Assembly (NCBI GenBank): GCA_963070105.1
Contig: OY718808.1
Span: 1,179,238 to 1,243,237 of the forward strand
DNA length: 64,000 nt
Origin: Litomosoides sigmodontis
Taxonomy: Eukaryota > Nematoda > Chromadorea > Rhabditida > Onchocercidae
Direction of reading: 5' to 3'
Shown: one piece after another, positions 13,799 to 27,123 of the stretch
Position numbering within the stretch: position 1 is the first letter of the stretch
Layout of the letters: each line of letters opens with the position of its first letter
Notes under the pieces: model-generated
What the model saw: only the letters and a program-made list of their open reading frames with translations
Databases searched by the model: none
What the model was told of the DNA's origin: nothing
Made by a program: the position numbers and the translations under genes

Positions 13799-16179
13799 AT
13801 GAATGAGGGTCAACTGGAAGAGTTGTTGATGCGTGAGGGATGGTCGATTAATGGAAAACAACTAAGTGACTTTATTGATGAACCGCTTTCACAAATACAG
13901 GATGTTAATCGGCTGAAGAAATTGCTTCTCGATGTAAGTGACTTTTTCAAATATATATTTTTTCTCCCCGCTCACCTTCTGCTTCATAAGTTTTTTACTT
14001 CAAATCAAGTCGTGAAATTCGTTTACACAAAAAGATTGTAATATTAAATTGTGAACGTGAAATTTATTGTGAACATGGGGATCTTATAAGAAATTGATAT
14101 TACGTGTATAATTCTGACTGATTCATTAATAGCTTGTTTTGTGTATTTTGTTCTGAGTAACTATGAGCGACAAATACGTATGCAGAAATTTTTCTTTTAA
14201 ACTATAAAATTACGCTCACTTGCATATCCTACATGCTGCAAAATTTGTTCATGTGGTTATAATGTGAGCAATATTAATCAGGAGGTTCCTCATTTCGAAT
14301 GGATTCCCAATCATTTTGGAAACTTCATCTGCTAGGTAGAAGTATAAATGATACTAGAAGTATATTGCTCTGCTCTCTTTTCCTATTAAAAATATTAATC
14401 ACTTTTAAATTTACTTATTGGATGAAGATAAGCTATCATTTGTTAATTCAAGCGCCTATTTTGTTTCAGTTTTATTCTCAGTAAGTTAGCAGTCTTTGCT
14501 TAGGTTTCTCAATTAGGATGAATTTTATGATTCAAATGATATTCGGATGGTATTGAATTAAAAAGTGTGCTATTTTTTCTAATATTTTTCTTCTGTTTAT
14601 TTCAGGCTGATATGCGTGACTATGCTTTGCCCATGCTTTCGGATCGTATCAACAAACAGTTGCGCGAATTTATGGTAAGTGAAATTATGCCCACTCGATG
14701 CTTGTATCTTTTAAATTATTATTTCAATATTCATCAAATACTTGTTTTTTCAAAAATTGCATTTGTCTTCCAATTCTTTTTTTTACTCACATATCTTTTC
14801 AATGCTAATTTCATCTATAGTCTTTGCTTTGTCAGTTTAAGAAAGTTCATTTAATGTTAGACATTTTCAGCAAAAAAAACGTGAATGTCGGTTGACTATT
14901 TTGAAAATGTAGTACACATAATTGGGCAGAGGCAACAACTTGAAATGCGTGTTCGAGTAGGTAGATGTGGTTAAAAGTAGTCCTACCGGACTTAATTTAT
15001 GCTTTTCAGCTGAACCCTTCAATAATCTTGTGGATATCATAACTAGTTTTTAAAGTCAATGCTGAAATTTAGTTTTATTTATGCTCAAAATTATTGTTCG
15101 ATCTTCAGGGACCTCTGGTCGTTCAACTTTCAAAGAATCGCAATATTTCATATCCAAGGTACAGTGAGGCCACGCATACTGATGGTCTTATCAAAATTCA
15201 ACTAAGTGATGGTTTTTCCAGCGTTAAAGCATTGCTGTTTGAACCCATACCAATGTTGAAGTATGTTGCATAAAATATTGTCCTAATGGCCTGAGATTTT
15301 AATCTTCTGAACTTCTGAATTTCGTTGATTAATGTCTGAAGATGGTAGCAAATTTTACTACGTTAACGATGAAATCTAAGTAACGGAATATAGAATCTCT
15401 TTAAAAAGTTGATTTCTTATTTCCCTTTTTCTACTATTGAAATCTTCAGTACACAAACGCCGCCGGGTACGAAACTTCGATTGGTTGGGAAAATTCCAAT
15501 GGAGAATGGAATGTTATTAATCAACGAAACTAACTGCCAGGTGTTGGGTGGCAGCGTTCAAAAAATGGTCGAAAAGTGGAATATGGAAAAGGTTTTCTTC
15601 GATACTTTCGTGTAGCTTCTATTCTAAAATTTCTTTTTTTTTTCAACTGATTTGCAAAGGCAGTTGAACTTTGCAGAATTGGCTCCAGAGATCAATACGA
15701 GTCGGTGAAAACAACGCTCCCAAATGGATTCCATTCTCCAAGGTACAAACTTAATTTCTTGAGAATACTGTTTTGCAATTTTTAGCAAATTCTTGGTCGA
15801 TATGGTGCGTTCATAAGATATAGTTTAGATCACAGCCTATTATCTAGCATGCCCTTAATTTTTCAATGTTAGATTTAATTTTAGGATTCTGTACCACACT
15901 TTATTTTTTTCAGCAGAATGCCCAGTCATCTCTTCCAGTTAATGTCGCTGATAAAACGTTTCGAGCGAATGATGTGATAAATGGAGTAAAAGGCACAAAA
16001 ATGGTTGATGAGCATGGAGATGACTTCAGCGCTTCGAGAAAGGCCCGAATTGAACAGATTGTCGAGAATAATGCCATAAAAAAATTTGCTCAAAGTCAGG
16101 TAACATAAGTTATGAAAAAAATTAAATTAAAGAACTGGAATTATTCGTACTTAGTTGGACACTAATGCTGTTATAGAGC

Positions 16180-16251
<72 letters not shown>

Positions 16252-18649
16252 CGTAAATTACGTTATGTTTTTGTGGTCACTTAGTCTCTTTATTCTTTCA
16301 TATGTTTGATAGTGAGTTAGAGTAAATCATTATTAATAAGATGGTTTTTATTTCAGTTGAAACCGAAACCGTTGAGGAATCCAACACCGAACTCCTGTGC
16401 TATCAACTTCAACAAAGAGGTAATGGTGAAAAATAGAGTTTCTTCTCTTTGTACTTTTAATAGTTTCATTTGTAAGGCTTTGAAAAGGTTTTTAAATGGT
16501 TTTCAGTCTGCCTTCCATGGTGGAGATTCTTAAGCATTTTTTGTGAGCTAAATAGGTCTGATATTTTGTTCATAATATTGGATACGTATCCTTTATCAAG
16601 ACTGTATTATCTTTTCTATTTTAATGTACTAATTTAAGAGTAGTAATAACTAATAATGTAATAATGTTAAATTGTTACAGAACCGGCGTTTCGTTCGTGA
16701 TGACATGAAAAACATATCCCCAGAAAGACTTCGTCGACCATCGAAAGCTCATACCCTGTATGACTTTATGCAATCGAAAGTTACTTTCCCGGATGGGTGT
16801 CCTAAGCAGCAACATCATGGTAATCTGAAAGTTAGTTGGATTTTCTATAAATCAGCACAGTGCGTTTGTATTTATCAAAAGTCATATATTTCATTTCATT
16901 TGAGTATCTGTGGGTTGGTTGCTTTAAAATTTCTCACTTCTACTACTGTGCTTTTAAGCATAACTTTTAATTCACATGATACCGCTCAATGGAATGTTCA
17001 CATTTCGGTAGGCAAATGATTCTGCATGCTCGCTTAATAAGGCTTTATAAAAGTCATTCTATATGATTTTATTTAATTTTTCGAAAAAAAGTAAATTTGT
17101 TTTATAAAATCGTTAGAAAAAGTGCATTAGACTATTAACATTGGATTTTAATTTCAGGTGGAACAAGAAACGAATCCAAAAGACATCGAAACTCAGGCAA
17201 TGGACCGACCACAAAGGAACAGATTCAATGAAAAAGGTTGTCATCCAAAATTACTTGATATTTTAGCTTATCTTTTCTATATTCGCATACCTACAACTTG
17301 ATTTTCTAGAATTTCACTACCGACAGACTTATGATAACAGCTCTGTTTTAGGCACGATAAGAGTTTCGAAGTCGAACAGGTATCGAAAACAGCTTAACTG
17401 TCAGCCGCAGCATGGAAAAAACGTTGCCGGAAAGGTGACAACGAGTGATAAATTTTCGTGGAATTATGAACACCAATCGGTTTCAACCACCAGCAATGGT
17501 TTTACATATTTGTTATTTCTTGCAAAAATTATTTAAGTTCTATTTTTTAGCCCACTTATTTCAAGTAACTGAGGACGGTTACTGTCATTCCGGAGTAGCA
17601 CTGTTTCCACCTTCTTTTAATTCAACTAATCTAATTTCTAAGCACCATGATTGCGTCTTTAAAGCGCAATTCACAAATTCAGCTGAGGAAGTAGTTAAAA
17701 TTAATTAGTCTTGCCATGATATGTAATCCGATTTACTAAAATTGGTAATCATGCATGACTAAATTGCACTCGTTAAGTAATTTTCGGCATATGCTTGGGA
17801 AAAAAATTTTTGAATGCCTTTTCTTGTGTCCTATCGTAAGGTCACAATTATTAGGAAATATGTTGGTATTTGTATGCTTAATTTTGCAGAATTATCGGCT
17901 TTGCACATTTCTTCCACTGATAATGAATCAGCCGATTGTAGTAAAGACCACGATATTCCACAACAAACTGTATTTTTTGGAAGTCGAAATCGTAGTCATC
18001 AGCGAAATGCAGCTGATGAACAAATGGACGAACAGCAAGAAGAGCAGCAGCAACAGCAACAACCTTTCCATAACGTAATGTTGGATGAAAAGATACAACG
18101 AGTTTGGAAAATTGGAGATAAATGTCTTGCACCTTGGAGTGATGGCGAAGTATGTGTGTTTGCTATTGTATTACTTATTGTTTGTGATAACTTATTGCTC
18201 GTATGTGGAAACGGAGCATGGGATTGATTTAAACTAACGGCGGGCATTTTCGAAACCAGCGGAATAAATGCTGTGGGAGGGTTTCATTTCAATTCTATTA
18301 TCAACTCATTTATTGGATGCTTTATCGGATGTTGGGACTGATACTCTTCATTGTATGGGCCGTGCCACCTGTACGTACTGAATATATTGAAATAACAATG
18401 ACTGTGGAGTTATTGTGCAGTAGGTAAGAGTGGTAGAAATCAATTAAGCCTTATGGGGATATATTTTTAACCAGTATCTGTATCTTCTGCGTTTTTTTTA
18501 AGCAAGAAGTGCTTAATCCTTCGTTGCAGTTTTATACATCAACGTTGGTATCAATGGGTCCAGCTGACATGTGTACCATTGAATATGATGAATATGGAAA
18601 TAGAAGCAGCGTGCCAGTTGGAGTACTTCTTCCATTTCAAGGATTTTGA
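13799..18649 (+). CDS. tdrd-3: Tudor domain-containing protein 3-like (TDRD3)
   Basis: TDRD3 reads methylarginine marks and partners topoisomerase 3-beta. Exons: 13799-13933, 14606-14674, 15109-15260, 15450-15591, 15677-15742, 15914-16099, 16357-16419, 16681-16830, 17158-17236, 17352-17498, 17551-17577, 17890-18149 and 18530-18649, about 531 residues. The N-terminal ~180 residues match the TDRD3/RMI1 DUF1767 plus OB-fold region (GPLVVQLSKNRNIS, PPGTKLRLVGKIP, VLGGSVQKMVEKW). The middle is basic, low in predicted structure and ends in a Q/E-rich run near residue 440. The C-terminus is one Tudor domain (WKIGDKCLAPWSDG, TIEYDEYGNRSSVP). No UBA domain, present in vertebrate TDRD3, is visible. The exons at 17352-17577 are the weakest part: an alternative longer exon may run from 17551 toward 17690. 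An AATAAA at 18996 may end the transcript. Confidence 0.85.
16183..16248. repeat. (TG)n microsatellite in a TDRD3-like intron
   Basis: Uninterrupted TG for about 65 bp inside the intron between exons 16099 and 16357. Confidence 0.95.
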
Positions 18650-18995
18650 GTTTTTATTATTTATGAAAGTGATCATCGTTGACAAAATGTTGCCTTATAA
18701 GATGTCTAATTTTCTTATGTCTTCTCAAAGGCTCTTTAACATTTTGAATTTTTGCATGGGCAAAATCAAAAGCAAGGTTTGAAAACATTTTGATTGATGA
18801 AGAGGTAAGCTTTATTTGCTAATCATTCAATGGTAGTATGCTTCAGTTATTTTTTACATCCATATCAATTGTAATATATAACAACAAAAATGTGAATAAA
18901 TTAATTTTTATCAATCGTTATGAAATGAAGGTTTCCTCCTCGTTTTCACAGAGTATTTATTTATACCTCACTGGCTGAAACTGGAAGTGGTGAAA

Positions 18996-19001
18996 AATAA
19001 A
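18996..19001 (+). terminator. candidate polyadenylation signal AATAAA of the TDRD3-like gene
   Basis: Canonical hexamer about 350 nt after the TDRD3-like stop codon and 330 nt before the ISCA1 start. The assignment rests on position only. Confidence 0.4.
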
Positions 19002-19331
19002 GCGTTGGCTTCAAAAATGTCGTGAGTGAATGCTAGTCTGAAAACCAGCATCCCTTAGGGTCTTTTGTCCCTTCTGGTTTTTTTTTTCATATAATTGTAG
19101 TTGAGATGGTTTTTAGAGCTAACTTTCAGTGTGAATTGTATTGGTAATTTTCCTTCTGTCTAATTTTAGGGCCTCTAGCAAGATGATGGTGGAAAACATC
19201 TGGTTAGTAGTTAGAGAATACGAATTCTTTCTTTTTCTACTTAATTCATAAGCAGGCACTTTTTTTGATATTGTTTCAGATTGCTTTGTTAACTGGGTTA
19301 TTTTTTGAAAAGTGAGAAGCAGTTGCAGCGT

Positions 19332-20312
19332 ATGATTTCACGGTGTGCAAGTACGGCAGCTCGCGTTGTCAAAGGCACAACTCGTCATGTCATGCCGTCG
19401 AAGGTTCCATTATGGTTAACACCTGAAGCCGTGAAACGTGTGAAATATTTGCTAAGCAAGCAACCAGAGATGACAGCGTTAAAAGTATGTTTTTTCGACT
19501 TGTTCAAAACTGGATATTGAGATGGATGATTTTTACGAAGGCCAATCCTGGAAGTTTCTTCAGCCATACTGAAAGAATATTTTTAAGATGTGATAAGAGT
19601 AAGCGGTTTGGCTTAACTTGTTGCATGCCTGGTTGTCGATGACATTCGACAGTTCAAAAATCCTCAGACTTTTTTTGTAATGTCAAGTGACGATGAATAG
19701 GAAGAAAGCAGAAAGTTCTCCGTCGATATTTTGAGAAATTTTCAGGCTATGTAATTTGTCGGCTCTAGTGTTCTAATCAGTGAATATTTTCGATAGTTTA
19801 CCTGATAAAGATTAGCAGAAAGTATTTGTTACAGATAAGCGTAAAGCAGCGTGGTTGTAATGGATTGACATATACGCTTGATTACGCGCAAAGAAAGGCA
19901 AAATTTGATGAGGAAGTCGTACAGGTACATTGGTGACCTTCTTGATGTTAAATTCCTGTTTAATTAAACAAAAAAAGAACGAGCCCATTGGCCAGGTGCA
20001 ACACATATGAAGCTTTATTACGAGGTTGTAGCTGAACCGTTAAATGTTACTTGATTCAGCTTATGCAATCTTTCTAGCTTAAATCCTTCGCCCTATCGTA
20101 CTTCTTTTGAATAATATGTTATACCTTGGGTTGTAAGTTCATATCAAGTTGATATTGAGGATGGTGTACGTTTATGGATCGATTCGAAAGCGCAATTAAC
20201 GCTGTTAGGTAGTGAAATGGATTATGTGGAAAGTCGTCTGTCATCCGAATTCGTTTTTCGCAACCCAAACATTAAGAGTACATGTGGTTGTGGTGAAAGC
20301 TTCAGTATGTGA
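19332..20312 (+). CDS. isca-1: iron-sulfur cluster assembly protein ISCA1 (A-type carrier), mitochondrial
   Basis: ISCA1 is a mitochondrial A-type scaffold for late [4Fe-4S] cluster delivery. Exons 19332-19484, 19835-19924 and 20160-20312 give 131 residues, against 129 in human ISCA1. The first ~35 residues are basic and Ser/Thr-rich (MISRCASTAARVVKGTTRH), as expected for a mitochondrial presequence. The core carries LTPEAVKRVKYLL, the first cluster Cys in RGCNGLTYTLDY, DGVRLWIDSKAQLTLLG, MDYVESRLSSEFVFRNPN and the C-terminal Cys pair in TCGCGESF. All three ligand cysteines are present. The third exon uses an unusual TTGAG acceptor, chosen because it is the only one that restores the VVQ-DGVR frame. 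The ATG is preceded by TTGCAGCGT, a likely trans-splice acceptor; the frame is also open slightly upstream but has no ATG there. Confidence 0.95.
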
Positions 20313-21626
20313 TAATAATTTACGTGTACTTCGAATCCTCAACATTAGTTTGTTCTATCCATTGGCAAAGGAGTAGCTTTCGACTTTGTTTATAGAGCTA
20401 TTTATGTGTCTTTGTGACATTGCCCCCAATTTTCGATTTATATACGAATAATCCCATTTGCATTTATACTCACTGATACGGGCAGAATGTAGTGACTGAA
20501 ATTTTTGTAACACCAAGATAATGTTGCAAATGCGACATCGTATTTACATGATAGTATTGAAAGCTTTTCATAAAATTTTTATGCGCAAGACTAGTCCCAG
20601 GTTTATCGAGAGTTTCTATTAAGTTTGAAATTCATTTGAGGTAGATCTGATGATCTTTGTATATATCTTAAAATGATATCAATGCCATAACTTCTGTTGT
20701 ACATGACTATGAGTGTAATTATTGTCAACTACTAATTATCATAAATCATGTCCAATATTTCGATTTGGCTGCACTTTGCATTCATTAATCAGTTCCATTA
20801 TACATCTTACTTGGTCACAGGTTAATTAGCTGAGAATTCCTTATGCGAGATGTCCACATACTATATGGGTTTACATTGATAGCATGTGATCTCTTGTAGA
20901 ATAACAATGTGAGATTTCCACTACCACCAAATCTCACAAAAAAGTTTTTTTCTGACCAGTTTATAACAGTTAATTCAAAATCAACCTCAACTGGAACAAC
21001 TGATTAATAGTAGAGATACGGAACAATTTTTCTACCCATCGTTTACCAAAATGATTTAATGAACCATCACGAGACGGACGCACAGTTAATGCCCCACTTG
21101 ACGACAGAATACTCTTTGGTACGTCAAGTTGTATTGTGACCCAACAGAGAGATTCACTAATGCGTCATTGTAACACAGGGTGGTTTCTAGGCGAGGGTGA
21201 TGGTTGTTGGCTAGGTGGTCCTAAAATATTCCGGTGTTCGTGAATTAACTTTTTTGTGGCTGAGATGTGTACCAGACACTTGCAGCAAGGTCTGGATAGT
21301 TCTTTTAAGACTAAGATCGTTGAATATCGTTTCTTGGAGGTCATTGGGGGTGATTTAGGTCTGCAGTTCTGGGATTATCGCGTTTTCGGGACAGTCATTG
21401 ACGGTTTGTATCGAACCTTCTTTAGTTAGCTGGAGTGTTTCGGTATAAGCTAAAAACCAATACCTAAAATATGCCGCAGTGCAAAGCACTGAGGGGTACC
21501 TTATACATCGTTATCAAGTTGTTCTGAGGGATTTTATTCTCTGTTTCTGTCTCCTACGTTTTAATCTTATGGAGGAAGTACGAGAGGATTTCTTTAGTTG
21601 CAAAGACTGTCTAGAAGTCGACAGCA
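20313..21626. other. intergenic region between ISCA1 and FUBI-eS30
   Basis: About 1.3 kb without a credible exon on either strand. It includes the ISCA1 3' UTR and the promoter or outron of the ribosomal gene; GACAG directly precedes the next gene's start. Confidence 0.5.
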
Positions 21627-22702
<1,076 letters not shown>

Positions 22703-22786
22703 AATCAGTTTTGTCAAATGGCCTTTATTGATTCCAATAATTTTTATGAACTTTATTCCGAAATATATTTAATGTTCGTATACTGA

Positions 22787-22792
22787 AATAAA
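22787..22792 (+). terminator. polyadenylation signal AATAAA of FUBI-eS30
   Basis: Canonical hexamer 85 nt after the eS30 stop codon, a typical distance for a short ribosomal-protein 3' UTR. Confidence 0.7.
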
Positions 22793-23133
22793 TTTGTTGA
22801 TTTGATTGTTTTCATGCAGAATTTTTGCAAGCATAAAATTCCATTTATCTAGTTCAAGAATAAAATGACTTACATTGTTAGGGTGGGATAATAACTGGAA
22901 GGATAATAGTAGGAACAAGGTAAATAGAAGGTGGTGCATGTTATTCTGTAGTAGGCTTTTAGGGATGCGCTCAGGTGCTTTAAAATCTAATTTTATATAT
23001 ATAAGAGTTTCGTATATGTCGAAGGTGGGCTATCGTTTGTTGTTGTTTTCCTCTAGCTGTTTTATGATGGGTTTTATTTTATATATTTTAAAGTGATAGA
23101 TTTAGCACGACATTATTGGAAGCACTTGATGAA

Positions 23134-24505
23134 ATGTCAGTGAAATTGTTAATGGAAGCTATTAAGCTTACGGATGCAGGTTCGTTTATTTTAATGGTAT
23201 ACATCTTATTTTAAGTAAAATATTCCATACATCTGTATTTCATGAAGTGTATGCAAAAAACGAAGTAGCTCTGGATATGAAGTTTCGAATGGTGTATTAT
23301 TTTTAAGTGTAAGGGTTTCTTCATTTTTAGATGATAATGTGAAAAGTGCAGAGGTTGTACGAAAATCGAGGCCTTCGAAGGCAGAAAGAGCCCGTCAGCA
23401 ATTTGCTGCTATGGCCACTGCTTCAGAATACGACCCCGAACAGGATGATATAATCGTGAATTCAAATATGCAAAGGCGGAATTTAGTAAATCGCACAAAG
23501 AAAATTTCGAAGGTAACACTAGCAAATGATGGAACAGTAAGGAACTGTGCAACTTTCACTGATTATGTCATGGTCTATCTCTTCTTCGAAATCTATATTC
23601 TTAGCTGTGATAGTTTTGAACTAAATGTTAATTTACAATAATGAGCTATAATAGCTTGATAAATAATTCCGTAATGAAAACTCATCGATTTCTCAGTTTC
23701 TAATTGTATTTCGCCATCTGTTTTACCTATATTCTCTTCAGAATATTTCATTGTTAGAAGAATGTCGCTTAAGAGGTAAAGTGGATCAGTTAAAACGTAA
23801 TATCAAGTATATGATTTATGAATCGAATCGTAAGCTGGATCCTGGCACAGCCAAGAAAATAATAGATTTCATGGATGAACATGATCGTCGTCGTAAGAAG
23901 ATTCTTCACGCATTGCGTAGTCGAAATAGTTCGTTTTTTTAAACTTGACATTATCAAGATATCTCTAACATGCGAACTTTGTTTAATAATGACTGAACTC
24001 ATAGTGAAGACAGAGTGGTTTATCTTATACATATTTTTTTATCGGAGTCAATATGAAAAGAAAGCTATTAAGGCTAATATAATACAATCGATGATGTTAA
24101 GCCGTACTTTTTGCCTTTGAATAGTAGGTCAGATTTTGACAAAAAGTTAGGCGAAAGACACGGTTTAAGCGGTGTTATCTTGTAAGTCATATTCTCTGTG
24201 TATTTGATTTGATATCTAGGTGGTGTGCGAGATCATCGACGAAAATTCAGAAAATCCACCAATAAATCAATATTTACGGATGAAGATTTCATGAGGATAG
24301 GACCGGATAGGATAAAGGTAAGTTCTCTTACGCTCAAGCGCCAAAATTCGCATTTGGCTGTAATCTATTCTGTATCTACCTGAAGTTAAAAAATGTGTGA
24401 ATGTACGCAATACATATCAAAATTGCAAGTTAATGCATAAATAAAATGTTGCAGTTACTACAACAAAAAGCAGGAAAACGAGGTCACTTGGGAAAGCAAG
24501 AATGA
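23134..24505 (+). CDS. RPS19BP1/AROS-like small basic nucleolar protein
   Basis: Exons 23134-23179, 23331-23512, 23742-23928, 24220-24317 and 24455-24505 give 187 residues. The protein is basic (RKSRPSKAERARQQF, RRRKKI, DHRRKFRKS). Two blocks resemble vertebrate RPS19BP1 (AROS), a 40S assembly factor that binds eS19: CRLRGKVDQLKRNIKYM (human RKRECRDHLRVNLKFL) and, near the C-terminus, SIFTDEDFMRI (human TVFTEEDFQKF). The worm protein is longer than human (136). Start chosen at the first ATG in frame; a short upstream extension without ATG is also open. Two of its four introns use GTTCGT donors. Identity is inferred from short motifs, so moderate confidence; the exon structure is better supported than the name. 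Its position next to eS30 fits a ribosome role. Confidence 0.68.
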
Positions 24506-25208
24506 CTATGTCGTGACGCGGCATCCGTGTGCTGCTTCGATCTTTTTAGTTTTTGTAGTATTCAGAATATGATTGTAATATACTGCCTCTCCTTTTTATT
24601 AGGAGTTAAGTGTACACATTCTTTATGTCAATGCAGAAGTCCAAAAACAGGTTTTTTACAGGCGTGCAAATTCAGGATTTTACTCTGTTACAGATTTAGA
24701 TACCCGATTGTAATATTGAAAATTTTTAAAGCGTTCTTTTGTTATGACGTATTATTTTTTTATCATTAAGATAAAAGTTCCTAATTCCATGAAATCTTTG
24801 AATATCACAAAAGACATGAAATTGCAAACGAGAGTGCAATACGACATGAAATTCACAGAAATCAAGGACTCAGATTAAAGTATCCGTCTTTAAATAAGTG
24901 AATTAATGAGTCTTACAATACTGGGATGCCTTAGGCTTTATCGCATGTAGCAACCGCATGTGTTGCAATATTTATTCGCAGAAAAAAGAAACGATCTAAT
25001 AATTCGATGCGCACACTGCGATTACTAATCGAGCATTAGCAACTGGAAATGGAATTCACTTTCTATTCATCGAAATTACAGATTGGAATGTGAGATTTGC
25101 ATCAAATAGTGTTATTCATATAACAGCATATCCCCAACATTTCATAACATCATTTTTACGTGTTCCTGAACGGTTGGCCACTTCATCTACGAGAAAACAA
25201 ATTCAATA
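24506..25208. other. intergenic region, nothing recognised
   Basis: About 700 bp separating two plus-strand genes. A plus-strand ORF at 24527-24769 has no coding character and lies in the 3' flank. Confidence 0.5.
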
Positions 25209-27123
25209 ATGGGAGAGGAATATGAAGCATTGGGTCCAGCTAAATCCGGTTCGTTACACTCTTTGCACTTTCATTTAATGTCGATCCCTTAAATTGTAAT
25301 ATTTATGGATAGATTAATTGATTGGAAATGGAAAATTTTCCAGTACATCAGCTCTTTCTCACATTCTCACTCCTATTACTATAAATCGTTCCATAACTGG
25401 CTGCATTTAAATGGACGGCATGATAGGGTAAGCAAACGTCTGTTAAGCCTTTTGGTTTTGGAAATTACTCCTTACGAGGGCATATTATATTAAAATAGTT
25501 TAAATCAACACGGAATATGTTGCTTTGTTGTTGAAATTTATTGCACTGTTGAAATTAATTTGTTTTCTTTCTCAAATTTCATCTCATAATTAAAATTTGC
25601 TTTCTGACATTCCTGAGATTTTCTCGAAAAAAAAACGGTAAAATTATTAACCAGTGCAATCTTGCCAATTTGCACTTTAAATAATAAGTTTCAAAAATTC
25701 ATTTCCAGTATTCTTATTTCTTCTCCATTCATTTCCTTTCCATTTCTACAGGATCGGTAGCACCGCCACCTCTACCTGATCCTGGACAACCTGGAGTATT
25801 TCAATTTTCTCCAGCTGCACCACCATTACCTTCTCCCCAATCATCAACACCCGGTGAACGAACCCAACAATTAAGTCTCAGTGAAAAAAGGGTAAGCATA
25901 GATAGGAAATAGGTTTGATAGATTAAATGTGTTCCTACCATTTAGCTATTTTTTTTAGCATTAATTATTCACTAATTGCAAAGGCAATACTATCAATTCT
26001 TCCTTTATTATCTTCGCTTTTCTACAACTTATCTTTAAAGAGAAATGAAATAGTACAAGGCTCTCAATTTAATTCAAAAACAGTCAACATTTGTTAAATT
26101 CGTATTTTCAGAGCGAAATGGGCAATCAACCAAAAACGGAAAAAAGTACTACATTTAGCTAACTTCATTCTATATTTTCTAAGGAGAAAGAAAGGAAAGA
26201 GAATAGAGTAGAAAAGGGAGGGAAGAAAAATGGAATAGAATTTCTTCTAAAAACATAAAACTTCTCGAAAAAGAAATCGATATTGAGAAAATATAGAAGA
26301 GGGAAAGACAGTGCCTCATTTATGCATTTAAGTGAAAAGGAAAAAAGAAAATCGCGGGCTGTCATTGTTGCAAGCGATAAACAAAGAGGAAAAAATTTTA
26401 AGTTGAAATAAAATTAATCTGAAATGAAGCTTTAACTTAGCATTAGTAAAAACATTAAAAAAAAAGCACAATTCATATTTCGAATTGATTCCTTTAGACA
26501 TATTAAGCCTTTACTCATTAAAATATCATTTTAGACATTCTTCATTACTTAATATAGTGAAAACTCCAAAATTTCTACAGTATATATCAATTGCATCATC
26601 TATTATTTTGTCATACGAGCCATTTTTATTAATTCTTTAAAATAATTTAATGCAATAAATTTCCTGCTACTTAGTTTAATAAGCATATTGTGCATTTCGT
26701 CAATATTATAGTATCAATTAGAATTATTAATATAAAATTTTTTTTCCTCAACGAATCAAAGTATAGTATGTTACGTGAATAATGCAGGTCACTTTCTTTT
26801 TCTTTAACTCCAGATTTTAGTTCATATTTCTTCCATTAAGTAAATAATTCTTGGACAGTTGTTAAAGAAGTGAATGTCATCACAGTTAATAATACTTCAC
26901 TTCCTTTTTAACACACAAATCAAATTGAATGAAAATTTCTCTTCTAACAGAAGCCGATGGCAAGGTGAATACCGACACTGTTTGTTGTATGGTCGCAGCA
27001 CTCATTCTAATCATAATGCTATTCATTGGTATTGCATTGGTGATATTTTTGATACTTTTAGTAAAAACAAAATGTTTCGGTAAACCGGAATGTACATGGC
27101 TTAAAGTTTTCAAATTCTTTTAA
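25209..27123 (+). CDS. small proline-rich single-pass membrane protein, function unknown
   Basis: Exons 25209-25248, 25752-25891, 26112-26145 and 26951-27123 give 128 residues. The N-terminal ~80 residues are hydrophilic and proline-rich (SVAPPPLPDPGQPG, AAPPLPSPQSSTPG), with PPPLP-type motifs of the kind that bind SH3 or WW domains. One strong transmembrane helix follows (about residues 84-109, MVAALILIIMLFIGIALVIF), then a short tail KTKCFGKPECTWLKVFKFF. Paired cysteines lie just before the helix (TVCCM). There is no N-terminal signal peptide. Phases agree at all three junctions. I do not recognise the family; the last intron (26146-26950) is long, and a possible alternative terminal exon lies at 27763-27891. 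Confidence 0.72.

Noticed and set aside
17755..18132. Alternative-frame ORFs around the TDRD3-like Gln-rich exon
   Set aside because: Only the frame running into the Tudor domain fits the family and the 18149 donor; the others are shadows.
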